64,000 nucleotides of DNA from Dyella sedimenti. Its GTDB lineage: Bacteria; Pseudomonadota; Gammaproteobacteria; Xanthomonadales; Rhodanobacteraceae. The stretch is from positions 1 through 64,000 of the forward strand of contig NZ_JAKWJO010000013.1 of the NCBI RefSeq assembly GCF_022760995.1. The letters are read 5' to 3'. The position numbers and the translations under genes are program-made. Numbering within the stretch: position 1 is the first letter of the stretch; every line of letters starts with the position of its first letter. The notes under the pieces were generated by a model, which did no database searches, was not told the origin of the DNA, and saw only the letters and a list, made by a program, of their open reading frames with translations. This document shows positions 32,438-43,103 of the stretch, piece after piece.

Positions 32438-35032
32438 TCACTCGCCGTCGGTCGGCGCGTCCGTCGCGGCTTCGGCCTCGCCCGGGCCTTGCTCGTCCTC
32501 GCCGTTCTCGGCTTCGGCATCGAGGCGCACCACGCTGACCAGCTTCTCGTCGGCCGGCAGGCGGATCAGGGTCACGCCCTGGGTGTTGCGGCTCAGCTGC
32601 GAGACCTCGGCCACACGGGTACGCACCAGGGTGCCCTGGTCGGAGATCAGCATCATCTCGTGCGCCTCGGTGACCTGGGTGGCCGCCACCAGCGCGCCAT
32701 TGCGCTCGGAACACTGGATACCGATCACGCCCTGGGTGCCGCGTCCCTTCTTCGGAAATTCGTCGAGCACGGTGCGCTTGCCGTAGCCGCGTTCGGTGGC
32801 GGTGAGGATGTCGCCCTCGGCCGCCACGATCAGCGACACGACCTCGGCGCCGTCGGTGAGCCGCATGCCGCGCACGCCGGTGGCCGTGCGGCCCATCGAG
32901 CGCACTTCCGACTCGTCGAAACGCACTGTCTTGCCGTTGGAGGCGAACAGCAGCACGTCGCTGTTGCCGTCCGTCAGCGCGACATTGACCAGCGCATCGC
33001 CCTCGTCGAGGGTGATGGCAATCTTGCCCTTCTGCAGTTGGAACGCGAACTCGGTGAGCGGCGTCTTCTTCACCGTGCCCTGCTTGGTGGCGAAAAACAC
33101 GAAGCGGTCTTCCGCGTACTCGCGCACCGGCAACACAGCCTGCACCTTCTCGCCCTCGGCCAGCGGCAGCAGGTTGACCATCGGCTTGCCGCGCGCGTTG
33201 GGACCCGACTCGGGCATCTGGTAGACGTTGAGCCAGTACACGCGGCCGGTGCTGGTGAAGGTGAGCAGCGTGTCGTGGGTGTTGACCACCCACAGCTGCT
33301 CGACGAAATCCTCGTCCTTCAGCGCCGACGCGGAACGTCCCTTGCCGCCGCGGCGCTGCGCACGATACGTGCTGGCCGGCTGGCGCTTCACGTAGCCGGT
33401 GTGCGAGAGCGTGACCACCACGTCTTCCGGCGCGATCAGGTCGAGCACGTTGAGATCCTCCTGCGAATGCTGGATCTCGGTGCGGCGCTCGTCGCCGTAT
33501 TCCTCGTTGATCGCCTTCAGCTCGTCGCGGATCACCGCGAGCAGGCGCTCGGGGTCTTCCAGGATCAGGATCAGGCCACGGATGGTGTCGAGCACTTGGC
33601 GGTACTCGTCCGACAGCTTCTCCTGCTCCAGGCCGGTGAGGCGATGCAGGCGCATGGCCAGGATTTCCTGGGCCTGTACCTCGGACAATTGGTAGCCATC
33701 GGCCTTGAGGCCATCGCGCGGGTCCATGTCCTCCGGACGCGAGGCTTCCGCGCCGGTGGCCTGCAGCAGCGTGGCCACCATGCCCGGCTGCCACTTGCGC
33801 GCCAGCATGCGCTCGCGTGCTTCCTGCGGCGATGCCGAGGTACGGATCAGCTCGATCATCTCGTCGATGTTGGCGAGCGCGACGGTGAGGCCTTCCAGGA
33901 TGTGGGCGCGGGCGCGGGCCTTGCGCAGCTCGAAGATGGTGCGCCGGGTCACCACCTCGCGACGATGGCGGATGAAAGCCTCGAGGATGTCCTTGAGGTT
34001 GAGCAGGCGCGGCTGGCCATCCAGCAGGGCGACCATGTTGATGCCGAACGTCACCTGCAGCTGGGTCTGCTGGAACAGGTTGTTCAGCACCACGTCGGCC
34101 ATCGCGTCGCGGCGGATCTCGATCACCACGCGCATGCCGTCCTTGTCGGACTCGTCGCGCAGCTCGCTGATGCCCTCGAGCTTCTTTTCCTTGACCAGCT
34201 CGGCGATCTTCTCGATCAGGCGGGCCTTGTTCACCTGGTACGGCAGCTCGTGGACGATGATCGTCTCGCGGCCGTTGGATTCGGTCTCGATCTCGGTCTT
34301 GGCGCGCACCAGGATGCGGCCCCGGCCCGTGCGATACGCCTCGACGATGCCCGACGAGCCGTTGATGATGCCCGCGGTCGGGAAGTCCGGACCGGGGATG
34401 TACTGCATCAGTTCTTCCACCGACAGCGCCGGGTTGTCGATCAGCGCGATGGTGGCGGCGATCACCTCGTTGAGGTTGTGCGGCGGCACGTTGGTGGCCA
34501 TGCCCACCGCGATGCCGGCCGAGCCGTTCACCAGCAGGTTGGGCACGCGCGTGGGCAGGACCAGCGGCTCCTGCTCACTTTCGTCGTAGTTGGGACCGAA
34601 GTCGACGGTTTCCTTGTCGATGTCGGCCAGCAATTCGTGGGTGAGGCGCGACATGCGCACCTCGGTGTAGCGCATGGCCGCGGCGTTGTCGCCATCGACC
34701 GAACCGAAGTTGCCCTGGCCATCGACCAGCATGTAGCGCAGCGAGAACGGCTGGGCCATGCGCACGATCGCGTCGTAGACCGAGGCGTCGCCGTGCGGGT
34801 GGTATTTACCGATGACGTCACCGACCACGCGGGCCGACTTCTTGTAGGGCTTGTTCCAGGCGTTGCCCAGTTCGTTCATGGCGAACAGGACGCGGCGATG
34901 CACAGGCTTGAGGCCATCGCGCACATCCGGGAGGGCGCGTCCCACGATCACGCTCATGGCGTAGTCGAGGTAGCTCTGGCGCATCTCGTCTTCGATGTTG
35001 ACGCGAATGACTTCTTTGGCGAGTTCTGCCAT
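32438..35032 (-). CDS. gyrA: DNA gyrase subunit A
   Basis: 864 residues (E. coli 875). Type II topoisomerase subunit that cuts and rejoins DNA. The ATG at 35032 gives MAELAKEVIRVNIEDEMRQ and keeps E. coli numbering: the catalytic Tyr is residue 122 (AMRYTEV). The gyrase-specific GyrA box QRRGGKG and a beta-pinwheel C-terminal domain mark it as gyrase rather than topoisomerase IV. In the quinolone region the sequence is HGDASVYDA, that is Ala83 and Asp87. The tail ends in an acidic Glu/Ala-rich stretch. Confidence 0.97.
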   Translation of the reverse strand: MAELAKEVIRVNIEDEMRQSYLDYAMSVIVGRALPDVRDGLKPVHRRVLFAMNELGNAWNKPYKKSARVVGDVIGKYHPHGDASVYDAIVRMAQPFSLRYMLVDGQGNFGSVDGDNAAAMRYTEVRMSRLTHELLADIDKETVDFGPNYDESEQEPLVLPTRVPNLLVNGSAGIAVGMATNVPPHNLNEVIAATIALIDNPALSVEELMQYIPGPDFPTAGIINGSSGIVEAYRTGRGRILVRAKTEIETESNGRETIIVHELPYQVNKARLIEKIAELVKEKKLEGISELRDESDKDGMRVVIEIRRDAMADVVLNNLFQQTQLQVTFGINMVALLDGQPRLLNLKDILEAFIRHRREVVTRRTIFELRKARARAHILEGLTVALANIDEMIELIRTSASPQEARERMLARKWQPGMVATLLQATGAEASRPEDMDPRDGLKADGYQLSEVQAQEILAMRLHRLTGLEQEKLSDEYRQVLDTIRGLILILEDPERLLAVIRDELKAINEEYGDERRTEIQHSQEDLNVLDLIAPEDVVVTLSHTGYVKRQPASTYRAQRRGGKGRSASALKDEDFVEQLWVVNTHDTLLTFTSTGRVYWLNVYQMPESGPNARGKPMVNLLPLAEGEKVQAVLPVREYAEDRFVFFATKQGTVKKTPLTEFAFQLQKGKIAITLDEGDALVNVALTDGNSDVLLFASNGKTVRFDESEVRSMGRTATGVRGMRLTDGAEVVSLIVAAEGDILTATERGYGKRTVLDEFPKKGRGTQGVIGIQCSERNGALVAATQVTEAHEMMLISDQGTLVRTRVAEVSQLSRNTQGVTLIRLPADEKLVSVVRLDAEAENGEDEQGPGEAEAATDAPTDGE

Positions 35033-35114
35033 CAATCGGCTTCCCTGAGGATGAAAAGGGTCCCACGCACGCGCTGGATGGCGCCTGCGTCAGCGACCTG
35101 GAGGCAACCCATGA

Positions 35115-35123
35115 AGTGTATCA
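35115..35123 (-). promoter_or_regulatory. Putative extended -10 promoter of gyrA
   Basis: Read on the minus strand this is TGATACACT, an extended -10 element about 80 nt before the gyrA start. No good -35 box is seen. The upstream 35125-35169 stretch is unusually AT-rich, which could matter for supercoiling-sensitive expression. Confidence 0.4.
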
Positions 35124-35169
35124 CGTCCGACGCCGGATTGACAGTATTTAGTTATTTAAAATCAATCAC

Positions 35170-35580
35170 TTATGCGGACGTTTTGGCGCGCTTGAAAAGC
35201 ACCCCTCGCGCTGTCGCGAAATTGACCAGAGAGGCAGCGGCGGAGCTCGCCGCCACCGCGATCGCGGGCCAGCGATGCAGCCACGGATACAGCAGGAGGA
35301 TGACGGCATAGGCGGCGTAGTTGACCACGGCGCCCACGCTCATCAGGGCGATCCAATGCGCCCACTCCGCCGCCAGCGACCGCCCGCTCTCGCGCTGCGC
35401 GAAGGTGTAGCGGCGATTCCACAGCCAGGTGGCAGTAGCCGCCGACAGGAACGACACCACGCGGGCCAGGTAGGCGTTCCAGTGCCCCCAGCTGACCAGG
35501 GCCTGCACCACGCCCGCATCGACGACCAGGCCGATGGCACCACCCACGCCGAACAGCAGCACCTGCCGGCGCAGGCTCAT
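35170..35580 (-). CDS. GtrA-like membrane protein
   Basis: 136 residues with four hydrophobic segments (about 8-28, 35-55, 75-95, 100-120) and the family motif FLSAATATWLWNRRYTF after the second. GtrA proteins are thought to flip undecaprenyl-linked sugars for surface glycosylation, but many members have unknown roles. The start overlaps the mtnA stop (ATGA). No glycosyltransferase is near it. Confident in family only. Confidence 0.87.
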   Translation of the reverse strand: MSLRRQVLLFGVGGAIGLVVDAGVVQALVSWGHWNAYLARVVSFLSAATATWLWNRRYTFAQRESGRSLAAEWAHWIALMSVGAVVNYAAYAVILLLYPWLHRWPAIAVAASSAAASLVNFATARGVLFKRAKTSA

Positions 35581-36590
35581 CGGCCGAACATGGCCTGCAT
35601 GGCCTGGGGCGTCGGCCGCTCGATCACGCCTTTTTCGGTGACGATGGCGTCGATCAGCGCCGCCGGCGTCACGTCGAACACGGGGTTCCACGCCTCGGCG
35701 CCCTCGACCACCGTGCGGCGCCCGGCCACCGCCAATAGCTCGGTCGCATCGCGCAGCTCGATCTCGATGTCCTCGCCCGAGGCGGTGGCCATGTCCACCG
35801 TGGACGACGGGGCCACCACCATGAACTTCACGCCGTGGTGGCGCGCGGCGATGGCCAGCTGGTAGGTGCCGATCTTGTTGGCGGTGTCGCCATTGGCGGC
35901 GATGCGGTCGGCGCCGACGATCACCCACTGCACCTCGCCGGAGCGCATCAGGTGCGAGGCCGCCGAGTCGGCGATGAGCTTGGCCGGGATGCCGTCACGC
36001 ACCAGTTCCCACATGGTCAGGCGGGCGCCTTGCTGCCAGGGCCGCGTCTCGCCGGCATAGACCTGCGCGATGCGCCCGCTGGCGACGCCGGCACGGATCA
36101 CGCCCAGCGCGGTGCCGAAGCCCGCCGTGGCCAGCGAGCCGGTGTTGCAATGGGTGAGCACCCCCGAGTGCGGCGCGATCAGTGCCGCGCCCAACTCGCC
36201 CATGTGGCGGTTGGCGGCCAGGTCCTCGTCCTGGATGGCCTGCGCCTCGCGCTCCAGCGCGGCGGCATCGGCACCGGCGGCGATACGTGCCTTCATGCGA
36301 TCCAGCGCCCACATCAGATTCACCGCGGTCGGGCGCGCCGCCCGCAGCATGGCCAGCGCCGCGTCGAGCGGCTCACCCTGCCGGGCGGCCAGCACCACGC
36401 CCCAGGCGGCGGCGATGCCGATGGCCGGCGCGCCGCGCACGGCGAGGTCCTTGATGGCCTGGGTCACCTGGGCCGCGCTGGCGCAATCGATCCAGCGTTC
36501 CTCCTGGGGCAGCAGGCGCTGGTCGAGCAGGCGCAAGTGGTCGCCCTGCCATTGCACGGCACGGATGCGGTCGTAACGGTCGAAATCCAT
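35577..36590 (-). CDS. mtnA: S-methyl-5-thioribose-1-phosphate isomerase
   Basis: 337 residues. Aldose-ketose isomerase of the methionine salvage pathway. The catalytic Cys is in THCNTGSLATAG (about 157) and the catalytic Asp in VGADRIAANGDTANKIGTY (about 235-253). The N-terminal AVRGAPAIGIAAAWG (about 50) is typical. No other mtn gene is in the window. It is 57 bp after the PspC-domain gene and coupled to gtrA. Confidence 0.95.
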   Translation of the reverse strand: MDFDRYDRIRAVQWQGDHLRLLDQRLLPQEERWIDCASAAQVTQAIKDLAVRGAPAIGIAAAWGVVLAARQGEPLDAALAMLRAARPTAVNLMWALDRMKARIAAGADAAALEREAQAIQDEDLAANRHMGELGAALIAPHSGVLTHCNTGSLATAGFGTALGVIRAGVASGRIAQVYAGETRPWQQGARLTMWELVRDGIPAKLIADSAASHLMRSGEVQWVIVGADRIAANGDTANKIGTYQLAIAARHHGVKFMVVAPSSTVDMATASGEDIEIELRDATELLAVAGRRTVVEGAEAWNPVFDVTPAALIDAIVTEKGVIERPTPQAMQAMFGR

Positions 36591-36647
36591 AAGGTCCAGC
36601 CAATCGATGAAAACGGGAAGCGACAGGCGAGGCCCGCCGCGAAAGCA

Positions 36648-36833
36648 TCAGGTGCCGTCGGGCATCACGATCCACAGCACGATGTAGGCCACCACGCCGG
36701 AGCCGCCCAGCAGCGTGAGCACCACCCACAGCAGGCGCACGAGGGTGGGGTCCCAGCCCAGGTATTCGGCGATGCCGCCGCAGACGCCGGCGAGTTTCCT
36801 GTCGGTGAGCGATCGATGCAGGCGCTTTTCCAT
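36648..36833 (-). CDS. PspC-domain small membrane protein
   Basis: 61 residues, essentially one PspC domain: KLAGVCGGIAEYLGWDPTLVR then a single transmembrane helix (about 33-55) ending WIVMPDGT. PspC proteins take part in envelope (phage-shock) stress responses; stand-alone short forms are common and poorly understood. It lies 28 bp after phaC on the same strand. No other psp gene is nearby. Confidence 0.88.
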   Translation of the reverse strand: MEKRLHRSLTDRKLAGVCGGIAEYLGWDPTLVRLLWVVLTLLGGSGVVAYIVLWIVMPDGT

Positions 36834-36861
36834 GGTCGGTGCCTTCTCCCCTGGAGGGGGC

Positions 36862-37929
36862 TCAGTTTCGCGTACTCAGCCACTGGTGGATAGCCGGCGG
36901 CACCTCGCGCTGGGCCCGGCCGGAGACGTAGATGCCGATATGCCCGCCCTTGAAGGCAAGCTGCGTGTAGTCGCTGGTGCCCACGTGGCGGCCCAGCGCG
37001 CGCGAGGCATCCGGCGGCACCAGGTGGTCCTGCTCGGCGAAGATGTTGAGCACCGGCTGGGTAATCAGCCCCAAGTCCACCGGCTTGCCGCCGATCACCA
37101 CCTCGCCCTTGACCAGCTGGTTCTGCTGGTAGAACGCCTTGATGAATTCGCGGAAGGCTTCGCCAGCCTGGTCCGGCGAATCGAAGATCCAGCGCTCCAT
37201 GCGCAGGAAGTTCTGCAGTTCCCTGGGATTGTCGAGGATATCGACCAAGCCCACGTACTTCTGCTGGTTGAGGCGGATCGGCTTGAGCGTGAGGTAGACC
37301 CAGTTGAGCAGCTCCGCCGGGATGTTGCCCATGGTATCCACGAACAGGTCCACGTTCATGTCGCGCGCCCAGCTCGACAGCATGTTGTCGGGCGTCTGGA
37401 AATCCACCGGCGTGACCATGGTGATCAGGTTCTTCACCTTCGCGCCGTGGATGGCGGCGTAGCACAGCGAGAAAGTACCGCCCTGGCAGATGCCTAGCAG
37501 GTTGACCGCATCCACGCCGGCGGCCTTGCGCACCGCGTCCACGCAGCGGTCGAGGTAGCCATTGATGTAGTCATCCAGGGTCAGCCAGCGATCCGCGCCA
37601 TCGGGATAGCCCCAGTCGAGCAGGTAGATGTCCTCGCCCTGCTCCAGCAGGCTGCGCACCAGCGAGCGGTCCTCCTGCAGGTCGGTCATCCACACCGTGT
37701 TGACCAGCGCGTAGACGATCAGCGTCGGCGTCTTGGCCGTGGGCTTGCCCTGTCCCTTCATATGCCACAGCGTGAGCTTGTCCTCGCGGTACACCGCCTC
37801 GCGCGGCGTATTGGCGTACTCGGGTTCGGACTGGTGCTTGAGGTTGTCGATCCCAGCGGCCAGCTTGCGCTGGAACGCGGCGACTTCGCCCATCAGCGCG
37901 GCCGGATCGAGGCGAACGGGGGGAAACAT
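36862..37929 (-). CDS. phaC: Class III polyhydroxyalkanoate synthase subunit PhaC
   Basis: 355 residues, the short length of class III PhaC. It polymerises 3-hydroxyacyl-CoA into PHA granules. The lipase-like box GICQGGTFS carries the nucleophile Cys (about 148), followed by the Asp in FAEQDHLVPP (about 303) and His in FKGGHIGIYVSG (about 332). It requires the PhaE subunit, encoded just upstream with a 9-bp gap. Confidence 0.95.
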   Translation of the reverse strand: MFPPVRLDPAALMGEVAAFQRKLAAGIDNLKHQSEPEYANTPREAVYREDKLTLWHMKGQGKPTAKTPTLIVYALVNTVWMTDLQEDRSLVRSLLEQGEDIYLLDWGYPDGADRWLTLDDYINGYLDRCVDAVRKAAGVDAVNLLGICQGGTFSLCYAAIHGAKVKNLITMVTPVDFQTPDNMLSSWARDMNVDLFVDTMGNIPAELLNWVYLTLKPIRLNQQKYVGLVDILDNPRELQNFLRMERWIFDSPDQAGEAFREFIKAFYQQNQLVKGEVVIGGKPVDLGLITQPVLNIFAEQDHLVPPDASRALGRHVGTSDYTQLAFKGGHIGIYVSGRAQREVPPAIHQWLSTRN

Positions 37930-37938
37930 GGACGCTCC

Positions 37939-38997
37939 TTACTTGCGCGTGCGCGTGGCGCCGCGCACCAAGGTCTTGCGGGCGGCCGCCGAGGCAGCCG
38001 GCTTGACGCGGCGCACGACCGCTTCCTTCTCATGCTCGCGCTTGCTGCTGCGCGGGGCCGCCTTCTTGGCCGTCGCCTTGGCGGCGGCCGCCGGCGTCCC
38101 GGCCAGTTGCCGCTTCAGCAGCGCCACCTCGGCGCGCAATGCGGCGATCTCGTCCGGCGCCTGGGCGGCCTCGCGGTCACGCATCTCGCGGCGCAACTCA
38201 TGCACGCGCTTGCCCAGGGACGAGACTTCGCTGCGGGTCGGCATGCCCAGCTCGCGGCACAAGGCTTCGAGCTGTTGCTGCTGCAACTGGCGCAGGCGGC
38301 CCTGGGCATTGACCATCTCGCCATACACATGGCGGAATTCCTCCGACAGCGCGATCTGCGCATAGGCGTCTTCCGCGCCATCCACCCACAGGTCGTACAG
38401 CGCCTTGAGCGACTCGATCTGGCGCGTCGAGTCGGCGAGTTCGGCGAGCCTGGCCTGCAGGCGCTCGAAGCCTTCGCTGTTGGCGCGTTGGACCAGGGCC
38501 TGGTACTTGCCGGCCCAATCCAGGTATTCCTGCATCGCCGCCGCCAGCTTCTGCTGCTGCAATTGGCGCTCGCGCGTGTAGCCGAAGGCGGCCAGGTGCT
38601 CCAGGTCGAACTTGAAGCCCGCCAAGCCGGACTGGTTGGCCTGCAGCCAGGACTGCCATAGTTGGGTGAAGCTGTGCGCCGCCTCGCTGTCGATGGCGGC
38701 GAAGGCGTGCGCGAATGGCTGGCCGCCCAGGCTGGCGAACAACTGCTGCAGCGGTTGCTGCCAATCCGTGGGCGATTGCCCCAAACCACTGCCCACCGCG
38801 CCCTGCAGCCAGTCGCCATAGCCTTTCAGGGCGGCCATGCTTCGCGCCAGAAGATCCTCGCCGGCATGCGCGGGGGGCACCGAATACGGCGATGCCACCG
38901 AGGCCGCCTGCTGCTGCAGATAGCGGGTCCAGGCATCCCAGGACTGTTGCGCCATCGCCTGGTAGTCCTTCAACACATCGCTTGCCTGGTCGGCCAT
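37939..38997 (-). CDS. phaE: Class III PHA synthase subunit PhaE
   Basis: 352 residues, taking the ATG at 38997 with AGAGGA about 9 nt upstream; a GTG two codons earlier is too close to that site. PhaE activates PhaC and shapes the granule. The sequence is helical and Gln/Ala/Leu-rich with many Trp-Leu pairs (WDAWTRYLQQQAAS, ALYDLWVDGAEDAYAQ), as in PhaE. The C-terminal 60 residues are Lys/Arg/Ala-rich (AKATAKKAAPRSSKREHEK), a basic tail that could bind DNA or granule proteins. Confidence 0.9.
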   Translation of the reverse strand: MADQASDVLKDYQAMAQQSWDAWTRYLQQQAASVASPYSVPPAHAGEDLLARSMAALKGYGDWLQGAVGSGLGQSPTDWQQPLQQLFASLGGQPFAHAFAAIDSEAAHSFTQLWQSWLQANQSGLAGFKFDLEHLAAFGYTRERQLQQQKLAAAMQEYLDWAGKYQALVQRANSEGFERLQARLAELADSTRQIESLKALYDLWVDGAEDAYAQIALSEEFRHVYGEMVNAQGRLRQLQQQQLEALCRELGMPTRSEVSSLGKRVHELRREMRDREAAQAPDEIAALRAEVALLKRQLAGTPAAAAKATAKKAAPRSSKREHEKEAVVRRVKPAASAAARKTLVRGATRTRK

Positions 38998-39119
38998 GCT
39001 CACATCCTCTTCATGCTCTCACCATCGTAGCAAATGCCTATGACGGCGAACGCAAAAACGGTATTAGGAGCATGTCCACTCCTTGCCGTCGCGACAAAAA
39101 GTCCGTCCGCCCAAAACAG

Positions 39120-39143
39120 AAAGCCCGGCATGCGCCGGGCTTT
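39120..39143 (-). terminator. Intrinsic terminator after pnp
   Basis: A perfect 10-bp stem, AAAGCCCGGC/GCCGGGCTTT, with a 4-nt loop is followed on the minus strand by CTGTTTT. It ends the rimP-to-pnp locus. Confidence 0.85.
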
Positions 39144-39170
39144 CATTGCTTGCTGCACTGCGGCAAGACC

Positions 39171-41276
<2,106 letters not shown>

Positions 41277-41295
41277 TGTCTTTTCCTGAATTGGG

Positions 41296-41347
41296 AAGTG
41301 CGGCCGTGGATGGCCGCGTCTTGACCTTCACGTTCATGGATGAACGC
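41296..41347. repeat. Single paired-palindrome repeat between rpsO and pnp
   Basis: AAGTGCGGCCGTGGATGGCC and the following CGTTCATGGATGAACG reproduce the unit found three times at 24846-25026, including the T-rich linker and the order of the two palindromes. It lies in the rpsO-pnp gap, where enteric bacteria have a terminator and RNase III site. Confidence 0.85.
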
Positions 41348-41359
41348 AAAACATCAACC

Positions 41360-41629
41360 TTAGCGACGGAGACCCAGGCGCTCGATCAGACTCTGGTAGC
41401 GAGCCAGGTCACGATCCTTCAGGTAGCCCAGCAGGCGCTTGCGCTGGTTGACCAGCTTCAGCAGGCCGCGGCGGGAGTGATGATCCTGCTTATGGGTCTT
41501 GAAATGGTCGGTGAGGTGGTCGATGCGGGCCGACAGCAGGGCGACCTGCACTTCCGGCGAACCGGTGTCGTTCGGCACACGGCCGAAGTCAGTGATGATC
41601 TTGCCGGTCTGTTCTGCGGTAAGGGACAT
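41360..41629 (-). CDS. rpsO: 30S ribosomal protein S15
   Basis: 89 residues. Binds the central domain of 16S rRNA and starts assembly of the platform. The typical SPEVQVALLSARIDHLTDHF and HHSRRGLLKLVNQRKRLLGYL motifs are intact. The ribosome site AGGAAGAG directly follows a T-run that belongs to a long hairpin (41644-41700). S15 usually represses its own translation through leader RNA structure, so this hairpin deserves attention. Confidence 0.97.
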   Translation of the reverse strand: MSLTAEQTGKIITDFGRVPNDTGSPEVQVALLSARIDHLTDHFKTHKQDHHSRRGLLKLVNQRKRLLGYLKDRDLARYQSLIERLGLRR

Positions 41630-41643
41630 GATGGGCTCTTCCT

Positions 41644-41700
41644 AAAAAAACGGGTGCGAAGCTTGCGCAACGTCACGTGGATGACGTTGCGCAAGCTTCG
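41644..41700 (-). promoter_or_regulatory. Long perfect hairpin with T-run in the rpsO leader
   Basis: A 19-bp perfect stem, CGAAGCTTGCGCAACGTCA (41657-41675) with its complement at 41682-41700, has a 6-nt loop. On the minus strand it is followed by CACCC and seven T. It could be an attenuator or read-through terminator between truB and rpsO, or an RNase III processing site. The T-run lies about 10 nt before the rpsO ribosome site. Confidence 0.8.
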
Positions 41701-41775
41701 CCTAGATGAATGAAAAGTCTCGAACAAGCTCCATATTGTAGCGAGCGCAACCCGATGACAACAAGACCGTCATGG

Positions 41776-42702
41776 TCAGGAGCGATACTCCCCCGTGGCG
41801 GGGAGATTGAACCCGCGCACGATGCGCAGCCGTCCCCCTGCCGCCTCGCCCAGGGCCAGAAGGCGGCCATCGGCGGCAACCACCGCGTGCAACCCCGCCA
41901 GGGCGGGCTCCAGCGCGATCTGCTGGCCCTGCGCCACCGCCAGGCTGCGCGCTTCGTCCAGCCGCAGGACCGGCAGGTCCGCCAGGCCGGCCGCCACGGG
42001 CAGCAATGGGGCGCGCAGGGCCTCGTCGCCCTGCTCCGAGGCTTGCTGCAGCTGTTCCAGGGTGACCATGGCCGGCTCCCTGAACGGCTCCACCCAGAGC
42101 CGGCGCAACGCGGTCAGGTGGGCGCCACAGCCCAGATCCTCGCCCAGGTCCCGGGCCAGGCTGCGCACATAGGTACCCGAACCGCATTCCACGTACAGGG
42201 TCAGGCTATCGTCCGTCCGGCCCCCCAGTTCCAGCCGATGAACCTCGACCTCGCGCGCGGGCACTGCGACCATCTCCCCGCGCCGGGCCTTCAGGTAGAG
42301 CGGTTCGCCCTCCCGCTTGATGGCCGAATAGGCCGGGGGCACCTGGGTGATCCGGCCCCGCAGGCGGGCCAGGGCCCGCTCGATGGCCGCGTCGTCCAGG
42401 ACAGGCACCGGCCGCTCCCGCACCACCTCGCCCTCCAGGTCGGCCGTGGTGGTGGTGACGCCCAGCCGGCAGGTGGCCACGTAGGCCTTGCGGGACCCCA
42501 GCAGCATGCCGGCGATCTTGGTGGCCTCACCGAAGCAAAGCGGCAGCAGGCCCGTGGCGAGCGGGTCGAGCGCGCCGGTATGGCCACCCTTCTCCGCCCG
42601 CAGCAGCTTGCGTACGGCCTGCAGGGCCTGGTTGGAGCTCAAGCCCAGCGGCTTGTCCAGCAGCAGGATGCCGTGCAGGTCGCGGAAACGGCGGGCCTTC
42701 AT
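41776..42702 (-). CDS. truB: tRNA pseudouridine-55 synthase
   Basis: 308 residues, started at the ATG that overlaps the rbfA stop (ATGA). It makes pseudouridine 55 in the T loop of tRNAs. The catalytic Asp is in HTGALDPLATGLLPLC (about 48), and LLLDKPLGLSSNQ (about 12) and YVRSLARDLGEDLGCGAHL (about 180) are family motifs. The C-terminal domain is short. Operon with rbfA. Confidence 0.95.
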   Translation of the reverse strand: MKARRFRDLHGILLLDKPLGLSSNQALQAVRKLLRAEKGGHTGALDPLATGLLPLCFGEATKIAGMLLGSRKAYVATCRLGVTTTTADLEGEVVRERPVPVLDDAAIERALARLRGRITQVPPAYSAIKREGEPLYLKARRGEMVAVPAREVEVHRLELGGRTDDSLTLYVECGSGTYVRSLARDLGEDLGCGAHLTALRRLWVEPFREPAMVTLEQLQQASEQGDEALRAPLLPVAAGLADLPVLRLDEARSLAVAQGQQIALEPALAGLHAVVAADGRLLALGEAAGGRLRIVRGFNLPATGEYRS

Positions 42703-43076
42703 CAATCCTCGCCGGCCTTCCCGGTCGGGCGGGCGCCCTCCTGGCGCAGCAGGCTGTCGATGCGCTCGCCCTTGTCCACCGAGTCGTCGTACTTGAAGCG
42801 CAGCTCCGGCACGCGGCGCAGGCGCATGCTGCGCGAGAGCGTGCGGCGGAATTCGCCGGCCAGCTCGTTCAGCGCCTTGACCGCTTCCTTGGACTGCTCG
42901 GAGAGCAGCGCGGTGACCCAGACCGTGGCGAAGTCCAGGTCGCGGGTGACCTCCACGTCGGACACGCTGACCGACGGCAGGCCGTGGTCGCGCACGGCGG
43001 CATGGACCAGCAAGCCCAGCTCACGGCGCAGCTCGGCGCCGACGCGGTCGGTTCGTTTGAAATCGCGAGAGGGCAT
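42702..43076 (-). CDS. rbfA: Ribosome-binding factor A
   Basis: 124 residues. Small KH-like protein for late 30S maturation and cold adaptation. The sequence FKRTDRVGAELRRELGLLVH and VSVSDVEVTRDLDFATVWVT match the family; the acidic C-terminal tail (RPTGKAGED) is normal. It is separated from infB by 162 bp with a terminator-like hairpin, which is unusual because infB and rbfA are often tightly linked. Confidence 0.95.
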   Translation of the reverse strand: MPSRDFKRTDRVGAELRRELGLLVHAAVRDHGLPSVSVSDVEVTRDLDFATVWVTALLSEQSKEAVKALNELAGEFRRTLSRSMRLRRVPELRFKYDDSVDKGERIDSLLRQEGARPTGKAGED

Positions 43077-43103
43077 GAAAGCCTCCTAGGACGCCACAGG
43101 GGC

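Noticed and set aside
32246..35311. A 1021-codon open frame on the plus strand opposite gyrA
   Set aside because: Shadow of gyrA. Its beginning runs through the REP pair and terminator, which no real gene would do.
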